A stretch of 47,412 nucleotides of DNA from Acidimicrobiaceae bacterium (GCA_027315045.1 DAHUZS010000054.1:1-47412); one strand, 5' to 3'. Positions 25,488-35,097 are shown, counted from the stretch's first letter. Notes: generated from the sequence alone by a model not told the origin. Program-made: numbers and translations.

Positions 25488-26110
25488 GTCGTCGCCAGCC
25501 TGGTCATGATGACGAGGATTGCCACCTGCATGGCCCCGGTGATGCCGGCAGTGAAGATGAATCGGCGCATCAGGCGGGCGATGATCTCACCGTGCGGCTC
25601 CGGCTTGCGCAGCTCGAAGAGGACGGCGACGTTGGCCGGCTCCAGCATGCCCAGAGCGATCACAGCCATCACTGCGACCACGATGAACGAGGCGACGACC
25701 CAGCCGTGGTGGGAGTAGGAGGCGTCGATATACCCGAGGTGCCGGGCGAGCTGCCAACCGGCGGCCAGCGTGCAGATCACCAGGGTGGGCATGATGAGGA
25801 CCATCTTTGGCATCAAACGGCTCGTGAACTCGGCCCGGGCCGGGATCGACAGCCGTCCGAGGATCGGCCCGAGGACGAACCCCAAGAACAGGTCCAGGGC
25901 GGTCCAGAGCCCACCCCCGACGACGTGGAAGAAGTCGATCGCCCACAACCGGTTGGTGGCGATCGTGACCACCAGGCCGACCAGCACCGCGCCGACCACC
26001 GGGAGTCCCCGCAGCGGGACGATCTGGAATTGCCGAGGAGCCGGTGGCGCGCCGACGTCGACCGACAGGTGCTGATCGGGCCGCTCGAGTTGTTGGGTGA
26101 CCTCTGTCAA
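25484..26110 (-). CDS. integral membrane protein, CopD-like architecture, function unknown
   Basis: The predicted protein has 208 residues. TTG 26110 is the likely start, preceded by a GTAGGGGC ribosome site; no in-frame ATG is better placed. After a soluble N-terminus of about 30 residues come five predicted helices: PVVGAVLVGLVVTIATNRLW, then FFHVVGGGLWTALDLFLGFV, MVLIMPTLVICTLAAGWQLA, a GWVVASFIVVAVMAVIAL helix and the C-terminal one. The FHxxGGGLWxA pattern and conserved histidines recall CopD/DUF2269-like heme or copper membrane proteins, but the match is only by pattern. The final GAMQVAILVIMTRLATT leads into the next gene by overlap. Confidence 0.78.
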   Translation of the reverse strand: MTEVTQQLERPDQHLSVDVGAPPAPRQFQIVPLRGLPVVGAVLVGLVVTIATNRLWAIDFFHVVGGGLWTALDLFLGFVLGPILGRLSIPARAEFTSRLMPKMVLIMPTLVICTLAAGWQLARHLGYIDASYSHHGWVVASFIVVAVMAVIALGMLEPANVAVLFELRKPEPHGEIIARLMRRFIFTAGITGAMQVAILVIMTRLATT

Positions 26111-26227
26111 CGTGCCCCTACCTTCTGGCCTTGACGGAACCAGATCCGCGCTACCGGCGAGTCACCAACGCCGAGGGGAGCATAATCCCGCGGCCCCCGG
26201 CGTTCCAGTGTTCCGGTCCGGCCGGGG

Positions 26228-26827
26228 CTATCGATCGCGGGTCATGAAGGCGATGGGAACGCCGGAGCCCGCCGACCAGTCCAAGGTGGCGATCCGACGA
26301 CCCGGCTGCACGGCCGGCTTGGCCGGGCGCAGCAGTTCCCCCAGGTAGTGCGCGGTCGCATCGAGATCGGCCACGGTGAAGGCCAGCCCGTAGAAGCGGG
26401 CCGGCTCCGAACTGGAGCGGGTCCGGCTCCCCACCACCTCGGCGATAGCCTCGCCGAGACGGAAGAAGGCCTGGGTCCTCGGTTGCTCGGGGGTGCCGAC
26501 TTCCCGGGTTCGGCGCAGCCCGACGCCGTGGCGTTCGAAGGCTTCGATCGTCCGTTGTAGGTCGGGCGTGGCGATCACCACGTGGTCGAGGCCGATCACC
26601 CCGTTGGGATGTGGCGGGGTGGGCCGAGGTTCTGGGGTCCTGGCAGCGAGGGGCAGTTCGTCGAGGCCGTCGGCTCCCCGGAGGCTCCACGCGATGATGC
26701 CCCGTCCCTCCGAGCCCAGCCGGTGCTCGATGCCGCTCACCCAGGCGGCGCCGCCGTCGACCACGAACCCCAATCGTTCCCACAGGGCGGCCGGGTCTCC
26801 GATGGCGAGCGACGCGATCTCGACCAC
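26228..26827 (-). CDS. VOC-superfamily (glyoxalase-like) protein
   Basis: The predicted protein has 199 residues from GTG 26827. The first half is a divergent fold (EIASLAIGDPAALWERLGFV). The second half is a clearer vicinal-oxygen-chelate module: GLDHVVIATPDLQRTIEAFE near residue 79, then AFFRLGEAIAEVVG and FYGLAFTVADLDATAHYLGE. The metal-ligand His is present in LDHVV and a Glu in AEVVG, as in glyoxalase/dioxygenase relatives. The substrate is unknown. It stands alone between the membrane genes and the DMT transporter. Confidence 0.82.
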   Translation of the reverse strand: MVEIASLAIGDPAALWERLGFVVDGGAAWVSGIEHRLGSEGRGIIAWSLRGADGLDELPLAARTPEPRPTPPHPNGVIGLDHVVIATPDLQRTIEAFERHGVGLRRTREVGTPEQPRTQAFFRLGEAIAEVVGSRTRSSSEPARFYGLAFTVADLDATAHYLGELLRPAKPAVQPGRRIATLDWSAGSGVPIAFMTRDR

Positions 26828-26884
26828 CCCAGGACCCTACCGACAGAGCGCGTTGGCCCGCGACCGGACCGTCCGGCGGAGGCC

Positions 26885-27817
26885 TCAGACCGGCGGTGGG
26901 CGGGCCTCGCTCACTTGGGGAACCCCGGAGGCGGCTTCTCGACCCGAGCCACCCCCATCGGCCAACCGAGACGACCCGCCCGTGCCGAGGAACGACCCCA
27001 AGAGCACCAGGGGCACTCCTGCCGCCAACCCGGTCGAGAACGGCTCGTGCAGGATGAGAATCCCGAGCATCACGGCCACCGCGGGGTTCACGTAGGTGAT
27101 GACGGTCGCCCTGGCCGGGCCGACTTCGGCAATCAACGCGAAGTAGACCAAGAAGGCGATCGCCGTGCAGAACACGACCAGGAGGACGACTGAGGTGATC
27201 TCCTCGGGGGAGAGTCGGTCGGGAAGATGGGTGAGCCCGACCGGCGCGTATCCCGCGCCGGTGAGGACCAGTGACGCGCCGACGGTGGCGATCGCCGGCA
27301 CCTCGGCCAGGCGAATGACGACCACGAACGGGCCCACCGCGTAGCAGACCGCGACGACCAGCACCTCGAGGAAGGCGAGCACGTCGGATCGGTGGACGTC
27401 GACGCCGACGATCACCGCGACCCCTCCGAAGCCGAGCACGAGGCCGCTGAGTCGGCGCCAACCCGGCGCACCCTCGTGACGGGTCGCCCACGAGAGCACC
27501 ACGGCGATCAGCGGCACCGTGGCGATCAGGAGCCCCGAGAGCGAACTGGTGAGCCGCTGCTCGGCCCGCGAGAGCAACAACCAGGGCAGAGCGACCTCGA
27601 TGACCGTGTAGACGACGAGCGGTCGCCAGTGGCGCACCAGGAGTCCGAAGTTCCGCCGCCGGACCAAGACCGGAAGGAAGAGAATCCCGGCGGCCGCGGT
27701 GCGCAAGAAGACGAGCGTGGGTGGAGAGATGTCCCGAACCGAGATCCGGATGAGCAGGTAGGGAGTGCCCCAGATGACGCCCAGCGCGCCGAACAGGATC
27801 CAGCTGCGCTTGGTCAC
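26885..27817 (-). CDS. DMT-superfamily transporter (EamA domains)
   Basis: The predicted protein has 310 residues from GTG 27817; the longer open frame upstream runs through the repeat-containing promoter region and is unlikely to be translated. Ten hydrophobic segments form two EamA repeats. The first starts with LFGALGVIWGTPYLLIRISV, with the typical FLRTAAAGILFLPVL and TVIEVALPWLLLSRAEQRLT. The second includes VFCTAIAFLVYFALIAEVGP and TYVNPAVAVMLGILILHEPF. The TYxxPVxAxxxGxxxLxE pattern is diagnostic of the drug/metabolite exporter group. It probably exports a small metabolite or amino acid. It is divergent to the APC-type permease, with shared regulatory sequence between them. Confidence 0.9.
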   Translation of the reverse strand: MTKRSWILFGALGVIWGTPYLLIRISVRDISPPTLVFLRTAAAGILFLPVLVRRRNFGLLVRHWRPLVVYTVIEVALPWLLLSRAEQRLTSSLSGLLIATVPLIAVVLSWATRHEGAPGWRRLSGLVLGFGGVAVIVGVDVHRSDVLAFLEVLVVAVCYAVGPFVVVIRLAEVPAIATVGASLVLTGAGYAPVGLTHLPDRLSPEEITSVVLLVVFCTAIAFLVYFALIAEVGPARATVITYVNPAVAVMLGILILHEPFSTGLAAGVPLVLLGSFLGTGGSSRLADGGGSGREAASGVPQVSEARPPPV

Positions 27818-27854
27818 CGGCGAGACGTTAGGGGCGAGGGCGTCCGGATCACCG

Positions 27855-27932
27855 CGTTGGATGTACCACGTTGGATGCACCACGAAGGCTAATAGCTTGC
27901 GAAAATGAAGTGCTATAGATAGTTGGATGCAA
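27855..27932. promoter_or_regulatory. repeated GTTGGATG elements in the divergent promoter region
   Basis: Two tandem 14-bp copies, CGTTGGATGTACCA and CGTTGGATGCACCA (27855-27882), are followed by a third core AGTTGGATGCAA at 27921-27932. The third contains TTGGATGCAA, which is dyadic at its ends (TTG..CAA). Repeats of this kind between divergent transporter genes suggest binding by a regulator, but none is encoded nearby. Confidence 0.5.
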
Positions 27933-27938
27933 TAGAAG

Positions 27939-27957
27939 ACCCAACGAACGCTTGGGT
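27939..27957. promoter_or_regulatory. inverted repeat between DMT and APC transporter genes
   Basis: ACCCAA (27939-27944) and TTGGGT (27952-27957) are perfect 6-bp arms around CGAACGC. The pair lies on the APC-permease side of the GTTGGATG repeats in a locally AT-rich gap of 318 bases. No gene is visible in the rest of the gap (27958-28135). Confidence 0.4.
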
Positions 27958-28135
27958 TGGTACGTCGGTTTGCCACCGTCTATGGCCGCACCGACCGGCC
28001 GTGTGCCAGAACCCCCAAGAGCTGGGAGTTCGCGATCCGAGACACTTGAAGCAATCCTTGCCCTCTGAAAGACTCGCGCTGGCCTATCTGGTCGACGTTG
28101 TCTGTTCGCAGTTCCCGAAGCTGTGAGGGGGATAG

Positions 28136-30082
28136 ATGGCACTCGCGCAGGAACAACCTGGCGTTAGCGAAGCTGCTTCAACTACCGAAGTCTCGGGGTT
28201 CGAGCGATCGGACCTCAAGTTGCGTCGCACGATGGGGCTGACGCAGCTGACGGCTCTTTCGTTGGGGGGGATCATCGGCTCGGGCTGGCTGTTCGCGGTG
28301 CTCTCCGCCGACGGGACGGCCGGTCCGGCCTCGGTGGTGTCGTGGGTGATCGGCGGCATCTGCGTGCTCTTCATCGCGTTGACCTACATGGAGATCGCCG
28401 GCATGCTGCCGCGTACCGGCGCGCTCTCCCGGTACCCGCAACTTACGCACGGCGGTTACACCGGCATGCTGCTCGGCTGGGCCTACCTGCTCTCAGCGGT
28501 GTCGGTCCCGGCCATCGAAGCCGAGGCATCGGTGACCTATCTTTCGTCGAAGTTCCCCGACATGGGGCTCATCTCGAAGAACAGCACGATTCTCGCTTGG
28601 CCCAAGGGGATCATGCTGGCCTTCGGGTTCCTGCTCTTCTTCTTCTTCTTGAACTTCTTCGGGATCAGGCTGCTCTCAGAGGTCAACCGATGGGTGGTGG
28701 CGTGGAAGCTGATCATTCCCACCCTCACCTTCTGCTTCGTATTCGCCGCCTTCCGGGGGTCGAACTTCGGTTCGAGTGTCGGGGGCTTTGCGCCGTTGGG
28801 CAAGGCCCCGATCTTCGAGGCGGTCGCGACGACCGGCATCGTGTTCTCGTTCCTCGGGTTCCGCCAGGCCCTCGAGTACGCGGGCGAGGCGCGCCGACCC
28901 CAAAAGGACGTTCCGAGGGCGACGATCCTCTCTGTGCTGATCGCCATCGTCCTCTACGCGTTGCTCCAGATCGCCTTCACCGGTGGGATCCGGTGGGGCA
29001 GCCTGGGCGTGAAGGTCGGCAACTGGTCGGCGCTCGGGACGTCGGCCTGGGCGACGGGCCCCTTCTACCGAGAGCTCCACGCGGCGGGCATCGGCGCGCT
29101 GGCTGGCTTTGCCGCTCTTTTGATTTGGGACGCCGTCATCTCACCGGCCGGGACCGGGTGGGTCTACACCGGCACCTCGACCCGGACCTTCTATGGGATG
29201 TCGGTGCAACGACTGTTCCCGCCGGGCTTGCAGTTGATGAACCGTTTCGGCATTCCGTGGACGGCGCTCGTCGGCTCCTTCCTCGTCGGTGGGCTGTTCT
29301 TCATCCGTGAGCCGAGTTGGTACAACATCGTCGGCTTCATCACCTCGACGACGGTCCTCACCTACATCATGGGCGGCTCGGGCGTCGCGGTGCTGCGGAG
29401 GATCGCGCCCGACTGGCATCGCCCGGTTCGACTACCGGCGATGTGGGTGCTCTCGGCGTTGGGCTTCATCGCCGCCACCGAGGTCGTCTATTGGAGCGGG
29501 TTCTCCACCCTGATCACGGTGTTGACGGCGACGTTCTTCGCCGTCGTCATCTACCTCTGGTACTACGCCCCGATGCGGGGGTACCTCTCCCAGGGCCAGG
29601 GGCTGACGCTCGGGCTCGCGTTCCTCGGGGTGTGGCTGTTCATCGCCGCCAAAGGGGGATGGGTGCTGCGCAGCGGCACGCTGCCGGTCCACGGCTCGTG
29701 GACCCAGGGCACCTACTACATCGCCTTCGTCGCTGCGGTGATGCTCGTGACCACCGCCACCTGGTTGCTGTCCAACGCCGAGGGACGAAAGCAGATCGAT
29801 CGCTCCTGGTGGTTGGTCTTCCTGGTCCTCTCGCTACTCCTGCTCTCCTACTACGGGGAGTACGGCTTCAACCCGACGCACCCGACCGTGGCCTTCCCCT
29901 ACAGCGATCTCATCGCGGCGGGGATCGGGCTGATCGCGTTCGTCTGGTCGGTTCACAGCGGGTTCGAGACCGACGAGCTGCGGGAGCTGAAGCAGGCGAT
30001 CGACGCCGGGAGGTTGGAGGCGGTTCCCGAGGTCGAGGAGGGGTGGCGAGGCCCGGGTACCTCCGACGGGGCTCCGGCCTGA
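28136..30082 (+). CDS. APC-superfamily amino acid/amine permease
   Basis: The predicted protein has 648 residues; ATG 28136 follows GGGGGA. About 14 membrane helices are apparent. The first carries the APC substrate-binding signature SLGGIIGSGWLF near residue 44. FSFLGFRQALEYAGEARRPQ near 240 is the conserved cytoplasmic loop with the EA..P motif. The C-terminus ends with a helix pair (WWLVFLVLSLLLLSYYGEYG) and a charged tail. The length is above the usual 450-550 residues because of extra C-terminal helices. It probably imports an amino acid or polyamine by cation symport or exchange. A strong hairpin follows the stop, so it is a single-gene unit. Confidence 0.92.
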   Translation: MALAQEQPGVSEAASTTEVSGFERSDLKLRRTMGLTQLTALSLGGIIGSGWLFAVLSADGTAGPASVVSWVIGGICVLFIALTYMEIAGMLPRTGALSRYPQLTHGGYTGMLLGWAYLLSAVSVPAIEAEASVTYLSSKFPDMGLISKNSTILAWPKGIMLAFGFLLFFFFLNFFGIRLLSEVNRWVVAWKLIIPTLTFCFVFAAFRGSNFGSSVGGFAPLGKAPIFEAVATTGIVFSFLGFRQALEYAGEARRPQKDVPRATILSVLIAIVLYALLQIAFTGGIRWGSLGVKVGNWSALGTSAWATGPFYRELHAAGIGALAGFAALLIWDAVISPAGTGWVYTGTSTRTFYGMSVQRLFPPGLQLMNRFGIPWTALVGSFLVGGLFFIREPSWYNIVGFITSTTVLTYIMGGSGVAVLRRIAPDWHRPVRLPAMWVLSALGFIAATEVVYWSGFSTLITVLTATFFAVVIYLWYYAPMRGYLSQGQGLTLGLAFLGVWLFIAAKGGWVLRSGTLPVHGSWTQGTYYIAFVAAVMLVTTATWLLSNAEGRKQIDRSWWLVFLVLSLLLLSYYGEYGFNPTHPTVAFPYSDLIAAGIGLIAFVWSVHSGFETDELRELKQAIDAGRLEAVPEVEEGWRGPGTSDGAPA

Positions 30083-30103
30083 CCGAGCAGGATCGAGTGA
30101 GGT

Positions 30104-30145
30104 GGCCGCCCACCCCGTTCTCGCACGAGTTCGGGGTGGGCGGCC
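30104..30145. terminator. hairpin terminator after the APC permease gene
   Basis: GGCCGCCCACCCCG (30104-30117) pairs perfectly with CGGGGTGGGCGGCC (30132-30145) across a 14-base loop that itself can pair partly (CTCG/CGAG). No U tract follows, as is common for actinobacterial terminators. It begins 21 bases after the permease stop and may also serve the minus-strand relic coming from the right. Confidence 0.75.
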
Positions 30146-30200
30146 CGTCAGCTTCGCTGCCTGACCCGGCCCGCTCAGCGATGGGGCTCGGGCCGTTCGC

Positions 30201-31130
30201 TCAGAGTTGGCCGAGGTAGAAGCGAGTGCCCTGGTCGTCGGTGCAGGCGGCTGGGATCCCGTAGGGCGACTCCTCGGGGCCGGTTGCCGACCCGCCGCCG
30301 GCGCGTAGCTCGGTGACGGCCCGTGCAATGTCGTCGACCCGGTACATGGGCAGGGTCGTCGCCCGTTCGTGTCCTCCGGCGATGCCGACCATCGGAGCGG
30401 CGCCCTCGACCTGCCAGCTGTCGGGCACCCGACCCGGGGTGAAGTGCTAGCCGAGGACCGAGCCGTAGAAGCTCCGGGTCCGTTGGGAGTCGGGTACTTC
30501 CATGGTTACGTAGGCGAGGTCGCCAGGACGGGCCCGTTCTCGGGCTGGCCCGGCTCGCGCCCGGCGCCCACCCACCGGCTCGAACACGGCGAACCGCACC
30601 CCTGGTCGTCGACGCACTCGCAGCCCAGACCGTAGGGTTCGCGGTGGGCGGGCCCGGCAACGCCGCCAGCCGCTCGGATCCGCTCAACGGCCTCGGGGAC
30701 CGAGTCGACCGCGGAGCAGCAGAACAAGCTGGGTTCGGCCTCGCTGGTCCACAGTCCGTGGCCGAGGCTCTGCCGTCCACCCGGCGACCGCCGGGCTTGC
30801 GCTCTGGCTGGGAGCGCCAGCCGAGGACGCGGGCGAAGAACACCGCGGCGGCATCGGCGTCGGTCACCCAGAGCGACACGGAGCCGGTGTCGCTGTGGCG
30901 GAGGTGGGCCGGGCTCGGTCACGAGGATCCCGCGGTGTCCGAAGGGGTCGCGCAGGACGCCTTTGCGACCGTAGGGGGAGCTGGCCACGGGTCGCTCCAC
31001 CCGAGCCGATCGATCGCCCTCGTGAAGACGGTGTCGACGTCGGCGACCGAGGGATGCAGCGACGCCGCCAGCCCGAGCGAGGGGTCGGGAGGTGCTACCC
31101 CGGCACCGCCGCTCCGCTCCGAGAGCATCA
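30201..31130 (-). pseudogene. multi-domain VOC (glyoxalase/bleomycin-resistance-like) protein, broken
   Basis: Minus-strand pieces in several frames follow the order of a two- to three-module VOC protein. SLHPSVADVDTVFTRAIDRL comes first, then SSPYGRKGVLRDPFGHRG, then GSVSLWVTDADAAAVFFARV, then VDSVPEAVERIRAAGGVAGP with HREPYGLGCECVDDQG, then DLAYVTMEVPDSQRTRSFYG, a TAG stop near 30450, and TLPMYRVDDIARAVTELRAG ending in RFYLGQL at 30201. There are at least three frame changes and one in-frame stop. The metal-ligand positions can be traced, but the reading frame is lost, so it is not a functional gene as sequenced. Confidence 0.75.
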
Positions 31131-31447
31131 GGCGTCGTCGGATTCAAGAAGGAGTGGTTCGGTTCGCGAGCGGCGATCGATCCGGTGCCCATGTCCCTAT
31201 GGTCGCTCGGTCCGCCTTCTTTCCGACAGGTCGACGGCGGATTCGCTCCTTCGGTCCTCCCGCGAGGTGGTGGTTGGCGCCCGATCCGGGTCGTCCGAGC
31301 GGGCGACCGGGCTGCGCCGGGCTCGTCGGGGCCTGCCCTGCACCGGGGTACTCGGGAGCGTGCTCGGGTCCCCGGGGCGAATCTGCTGGGCTCAGGTGGC
31401 ACCGCTCGGACTAGGGTCGCCGAGATGACGAGCATGGGGGAGCGGGA
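31131..31447. other. upstream region of the molybdenum-hydroxylase operon
   Basis: No recognisable gene lies in this gap. It must hold the promoter of the operon starting at 31448. Short plus-strand frames run through it but have no family resemblance. GGGGGAGCGGGAG just before 31448 is the ribosome site of the first operon gene. Confidence 0.4.
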
Positions 31448-33748
31448 GTGAGCATCCTCGGGAACCGCGTCTTGCGCAAGGAGGATCCGAAGTTCCTCAC
31501 GACCGGGGGGACCTACGTTGACGATCTGCCCCTCGAGGGGGCTGCCCACGTCGTCTACGTCCGATCACCGATGGCGCACGCGAGGATCCGGTCGATCGAC
31601 ACTTCAGAGGCGGTTTCGGCCCCCGGAGTCGTGGCGGTGTACACAGGGGACGACGTCGATCTCGAGCCGATGCCCCCTGGCGCTCCGTTCGCCAACCCGG
31701 CGATGGTTCGTCCGTGGCTGGCCAAAGGTGTCGTTCGGTTCGTGGGTGACATGGTCGCGGCGGTGGTGGCCGAGACCCGTGAACAGGCAGTCGACGCCTC
31801 TGAGCTGGTGTTCGTGGACTACGAGCCGCTGGCGGTGGTCATCGACCCGGAGGCCGCCGTCGACAACGAGACCTTCGTGCACGAAGAGGCAGGCACCAAC
31901 GTCGTCTTTCGGATCCCCGAGGACTTCGTGAGTGTCGGGATGGCGCCGCCGGAGGCGGCCACCGAGCCCCCCGGCCTCTTTGAGGGCTGCGACGTGGTCG
32001 TACGCCAGCGGATCGTCAACCAACGGGTGGCCCCCTGCCCGCTCGAGGTTCGGGCGGCCGCCTCACTGTGGGAGGGGGACCATCTCACCCACTGGACGAC
32101 CACCCAAGCCCCCCACGCGGTACGGGGCAGCCTCGCGCAGACCTTTGGGGTGGGCGAGGAGCAGGTCCGGGCGATCGCGCCCGATGTGGGCGGGGGCTTC
32201 GGCGCCAAGATCGGCGGCTACCCCGAGGAGCTCCTCGTCCCCTGGATCGCCCGCCGCCTCGACCGGCCGGCCCGCTGGGTCGAGACCCGCAGCGAGTCGA
32301 TGCTCTCGCTCGGTCACGGGCGGGCCCAGATCCAGCACGCCGAGCTCGGCGGCACGAGGGACGGTCGCCTGATTGCCTACAAGCTGGGCGTGATCCAGGA
32401 CTCGGGGGCCTACCCGGGCTTCGGAGCATTCCTGCCCACGATGACCCAGATGATGCTGACCGGCGTCTATGACATCACCAAGGTTTTCTTCACCGACATC
32501 TCGGTGGCCACGAACACCAACCCGACCGTCGCCTACCGTGGCGCCGGGCGTCCGGAGGCAACGGCCGCGATCGAGCGGATGGTGGACATCTTCGCCGCCG
32601 AGATCGGCATGGATCCGGCCGAGGTCCGGCGCAAGAACATGGTGGGGAACGACCGCTTTCCCTTCACCACGCCGACGGGCACCACTTATGACGTCGGCAA
32701 CTACGAGGCCACGCTCGACCGGGTGCTCGAGGCGGCCGGTTACGCCGAGCTCCGGGCCGAGCAGCGCCGGCGCCGGGGAGCCGGGGGACCCAAGCAGCTC
32801 GGGATCGGTCTCTCCAGCTATGTCGAGATCACCAACGGGATCCCGGGCAGCGAGTTCGGCTCGGTCGAGGTGCTGGCAGACGGTCGGGCCCGGGTCCGCA
32901 CCGGCACCTCCCCCCATGGCCAGGGGCACGTGACCGCGTGGTCCCAGCTGGTGGCGGACCAGCTGGGCATCGCCATCGAGGACGTGGAGGTCCTTCACGG
33001 CGACACCGACCTGGTCCCGCGGGGCGTCGGCACCTTTGGGTCCAAGTCGTTGCAGTCGGGCGGCGTCGCTGTCTTCCAGGCCGCCGAGCAGGTGGTGGAC
33101 AAGGCGAGGAAGCTGGCAGCCGACCTGCTCGAGGCCAACCCCAACGACATCGAGCTGGACAAGACGAACCGGCGTTTCCACGTGGCCGGCACGCCGAGTG
33201 CGTCGAAGACCTGGGTCGAGCTCGCTCAGGCCAGTGGCGACGAGGGGCTCTCGGCCGAGGTCGACTTCGCCGCCCCCGGCCCGACCTTCCCGTTCGGCTC
33301 CCACCTCGTCGTGGCCGAGGTGGACACCGAGACCGGAGGGGTGGTCCTCGAGCGGATCGTGGCCGTCGACGACGCCGGGCGGCTGATCAACCCACTCATC
33401 GCCGAGGGGCAGGTGCACGGCGGGCTGGCCCAGGGGGCGGCCCAGGCCCTGATGGAAGAGATGTGCTACGACGACCAGGGCAACCCAGTCACGGCCAACT
33501 TGGCCGACTACGAGTTCGTTTCGGCGGCCGAGCTGCCGAGCTTCGAGACGTACTCGATGGAGACCCCGACCCCGATCAACCCGCTCGGGGCCAAGGGGAT
33601 CGGCGAGTCCGGGACGATCGGGTCGACCCCGGCGGTCCAGAACGCGGTGTGCGACGCGCTCTTGGCGCTGGGTGTGCGGCACGTCGACATGCCCACCTCA
33701 CCCATTCGGGTGTGGCGGGCGATCGAGGCAGCGAAGGGGAAGAAATGA
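31448..33748 (+). CDS. molybdenum hydroxylase large subunit, form-II-CODH-like (CoxL family)
   Basis: The predicted protein has 766 residues from GTG 31448 with a strong ribosome site. It has the hammerhead domain at the N-terminus ([20 protein letters not shown]), [10 protein letters not shown] near residue 248, the active-site loop [12 protein letters not shown] near 361, [11 protein letters not shown] near 495, and the catalytic Glu in [13 protein letters not shown] near 718. The AYRGAGR loop matches what is called form II CoxL, not the Cys-containing loop of proven CO dehydrogenases. The real substrate could be an aldehyde or an aromatic or heterocyclic compound. It overlaps the 2Fe-2S subunit gene (ATGA) and forms a complete L-S-M operon with the next two genes. 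Confidence 0.94.
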   Translation: MSILGNRVLRKEDPKFLTTGGTYVDDLPLEGAAHVVYVRSPMAHARIRSIDTSEAVSAPGVVAVYTGDDVDLEPMPPGAPFANPAMVRPWLAKGVVRFVGDMVAAVVAETREQAVDASELVFVDYEPLAVVIDPEAAVDNETFVHEEAGTNVVFRIPEDFVSVGMAPPEAATEPPGLFEGCDVVVRQRIVNQRVAPCPLEVRAAASLWEGDHLTHWTTTQAPHAVRGSLAQTFGVGEEQVRAIAPDVGGGFGAKIGGYPEELLVPWIARRLDRPARWVETRSESMLSLGHGRAQIQHAELGGTRDGRLIAYKLGVIQDSGAYPGFGAFLPTMTQMMLTGVYDITKVFFTDISVATNTNPTVAYRGAGRPEATAAIERMVDIFAAEIGMDPAEVRRKNMVGNDRFPFTTPTGTTYDVGNYEATLDRVLEAAGYAELRAEQRRRRGAGGPKQLGIGLSSYVEITNGIPGSEFGSVEVLADGRARVRTGTSPHGQGHVTAWSQLVADQLGIAIEDVEVLHGDTDLVPRGVGTFGSKSLQSGGVAVFQAAEQVVDKARKLAADLLEANPNDIELDKTNRRFHVAGTPSASKTWVELAQASGDEGLSAEVDFAAPGPTFPFGSHLVVAEVDTETGGVVLERIVAVDDAGRLINPLIAEGQVHGGLAQGAAQALMEEMCYDDQGNPVTANLADYEFVSAAELPSFETYSMETPTPINPLGAKGIGESGTIGSTPAVQNAVCDALLALGVRHVDMPTSPIRVWRAIEAAKGKK

Positions 33749-34218
33749 GAGTAAAGCTCGAGGTCAACGGGGTGACCCACGAACGTGAGGTCGAACCGCG
33801 CACGCTGCTCGTGTACTTCTTACGCGAGGAGCTGGGCCTGACGGGGACCAACGTCGGCTGCGACACCACGAGTTGCGGGGCCTGCACGGTCCTCATGGAC
33901 GGCGAGTCGGTGAAGAGCTGCACGGTCCTCGCCGCCCAGGCCGACGGCCGTTCGATCACGACGATCGAAGGACTGGCCGAGGGAGAAGAGCTCCACCCGA
34001 TGCAGCGGGCCTTCCGGGAGCACCACGGGCTCCAGTGCGGTTACTGCACCCCGGGGATGGTGATGGCGGCGGTTTCGTTGGTCACCGAGAGCCCGGATTT
34101 AGACGAGACCCACGTCCGGGAGGGCCTCGAGGGCAACCTGTGCCGCTGCACTGGCTACCACAACATCGTCGCCGCGGTGCTCGACGCCGCCCGTTCGAGC
34201 AGGGAGGGAGCCTGGTGA
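33745..34218 (+). CDS. 2Fe-2S subunit of the molybdenum hydroxylase (CoxS family)
   Basis: The predicted protein has 157 residues; ATG 33745 overlaps the stop of the large-subunit gene. The N-terminal plant-type ferredoxin domain holds one 2Fe-2S cluster through Cys39, Cys44, Cys47 and Cys59 ([16 protein letters not shown]). The C-terminal four-helix domain holds the second cluster through CGYCTPGM and CRCTGYHN. All eight cysteines are present. It passes electrons from the molybdenum centre to the FAD subunit encoded next, whose GTG start overlaps this gene's stop. Confidence 0.96.
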   Translation: MRVKLEVNGVTHEREVEPRTLLVYFLREELGLTGTNVGCDTTSCGACTVLMDGESVKSCTVLAAQADGRSITTIEGLAEGEELHPMQRAFREHHGLQCGYCTPGMVMAAVSLVTESPDLDETHVREGLEGNLCRCTGYHNIVAAVLDAARSSREGAW

Positions 34219-35036
34219 TTCCAGCGTCCTTCGACTACGTCCGCCCCGGCTCCCTCGACGAGGCGGTCTCGGCCCTGGCCGAGCACGGCGACGAGGCCAA
34301 GCTGCTGGCCGGGGGCCACTCCCTCTTGCCGCTCATGAAGCTGCGACTAGCCACCCCGAGCGTGCTGGTCGACATCGGCCGGCTGGGCGAGCTCTCCTAC
34401 GTCAACGACGCCGGTGACCACCTCGCTATCGGGGCCCTCACCCGGCACCACGATCTGCACCACGACCCGGTCGCCATGCATCACGCCCCGTTGCTCTCCT
34501 TCGTGGCCGGCCGAATCGGCGATCCCCAGGTACGTCACCGTGGCACCATCGGGGGCTCCATCGCCCACGCCGACCCGGCCTCCGACCTGCCGGCGGCAGT
34601 GCTGGCTCTGGGCGGGACGCTGGTGGCCCGGGGCCCCGGCGGTGACCGGGAGATCCCGGCCGACCGCTTCTTCCAGGGCTTCTTGGAGAGCGCGCTCACC
34701 CCCGAAGAGGTGCTGACGGAGATCCGGGTGCCCAAGGCCACCGCTGGCCACGCCTACCAGAAGTTCGTCCGGCGGGCCCAGGACTGGGCGATCGTCGGTT
34801 CGGTCGTGGCCCGCGTCGACGGACGGGTCGGCGTCGCCCTGGTGAACGTAGGACCGACTCCGGTCCGGGCCGACGCGGTGGAGACGGCGCTGGCCGGTGG
34901 GGCCTCGGCCGCCGAGGCGGCCGAGCTGGCGGCCGAGGGACTCGAGCCGCCGGCGGACAACAACGCCACGCCGGAGTTCCGCCGGCACCTGGCCCGGGTG
35001 CTGACCGCCCGGGCGCTGGCCGAGGCCGGCCTCTGA
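34215..35036 (+). CDS. FAD-binding subunit of the molybdenum hydroxylase (CoxM family)
   Basis: The predicted protein has 273 residues; GTG 34215 overlaps the preceding stop. The FAD-binding motifs of the CoxM group are present: [20 protein letters not shown] near residue 29 and [20 protein letters not shown] near 109. The C-terminal CO-dehydrogenase flavoprotein domain follows, with [20 protein letters not shown] near 177. It completes the three-subunit enzyme. No maturation genes (CoxD/E/F-like MoxR, VWA or insertase) follow, because the next gene converges from the other strand. Confidence 0.95.
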   Translation: MIPASFDYVRPGSLDEAVSALAEHGDEAKLLAGGHSLLPLMKLRLATPSVLVDIGRLGELSYVNDAGDHLAIGALTRHHDLHHDPVAMHHAPLLSFVAGRIGDPQVRHRGTIGGSIAHADPASDLPAAVLALGGTLVARGPGGDREIPADRFFQGFLESALTPEEVLTEIRVPKATAGHAYQKFVRRAQDWAIVGSVVARVDGRVGVALVNVGPTPVRADAVETALAGGASAAEAAELAAEGLEPPADNNATPEFRRHLARVLTARALAEAGL

Positions 35037-35070
35037 GCCGGCGTTTCGTCGGACGTCGAATCGACCCCCG

Positions 35071-35085
35071 GGCCCACGGCGGGCC
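35071..35085. terminator. weak hairpin between convergent genes
   Basis: GGCCC and GGGCC pair around ACGGC in the 61-base gap between the convergent coxM-type and ligase genes. The stem has only five base pairs and no T tract, so this is a candidate chosen mainly for position. Confidence 0.25.
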
Positions 35086-35097
35086 GGGCCGTCGCGC

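Noticed and set aside
32063-33682. Minus-strand open frame of 539 codons
   Set aside because: It is antisense to the molybdenum-hydroxylase large subunit and has no family resemblance.
31448-35036. True (form I) aerobic CO dehydrogenase
   Set aside because: The active-site loop is AYRGAGR without the copper-binding Cys of form I enzymes, and the gene order and missing maturation genes also argue against it.
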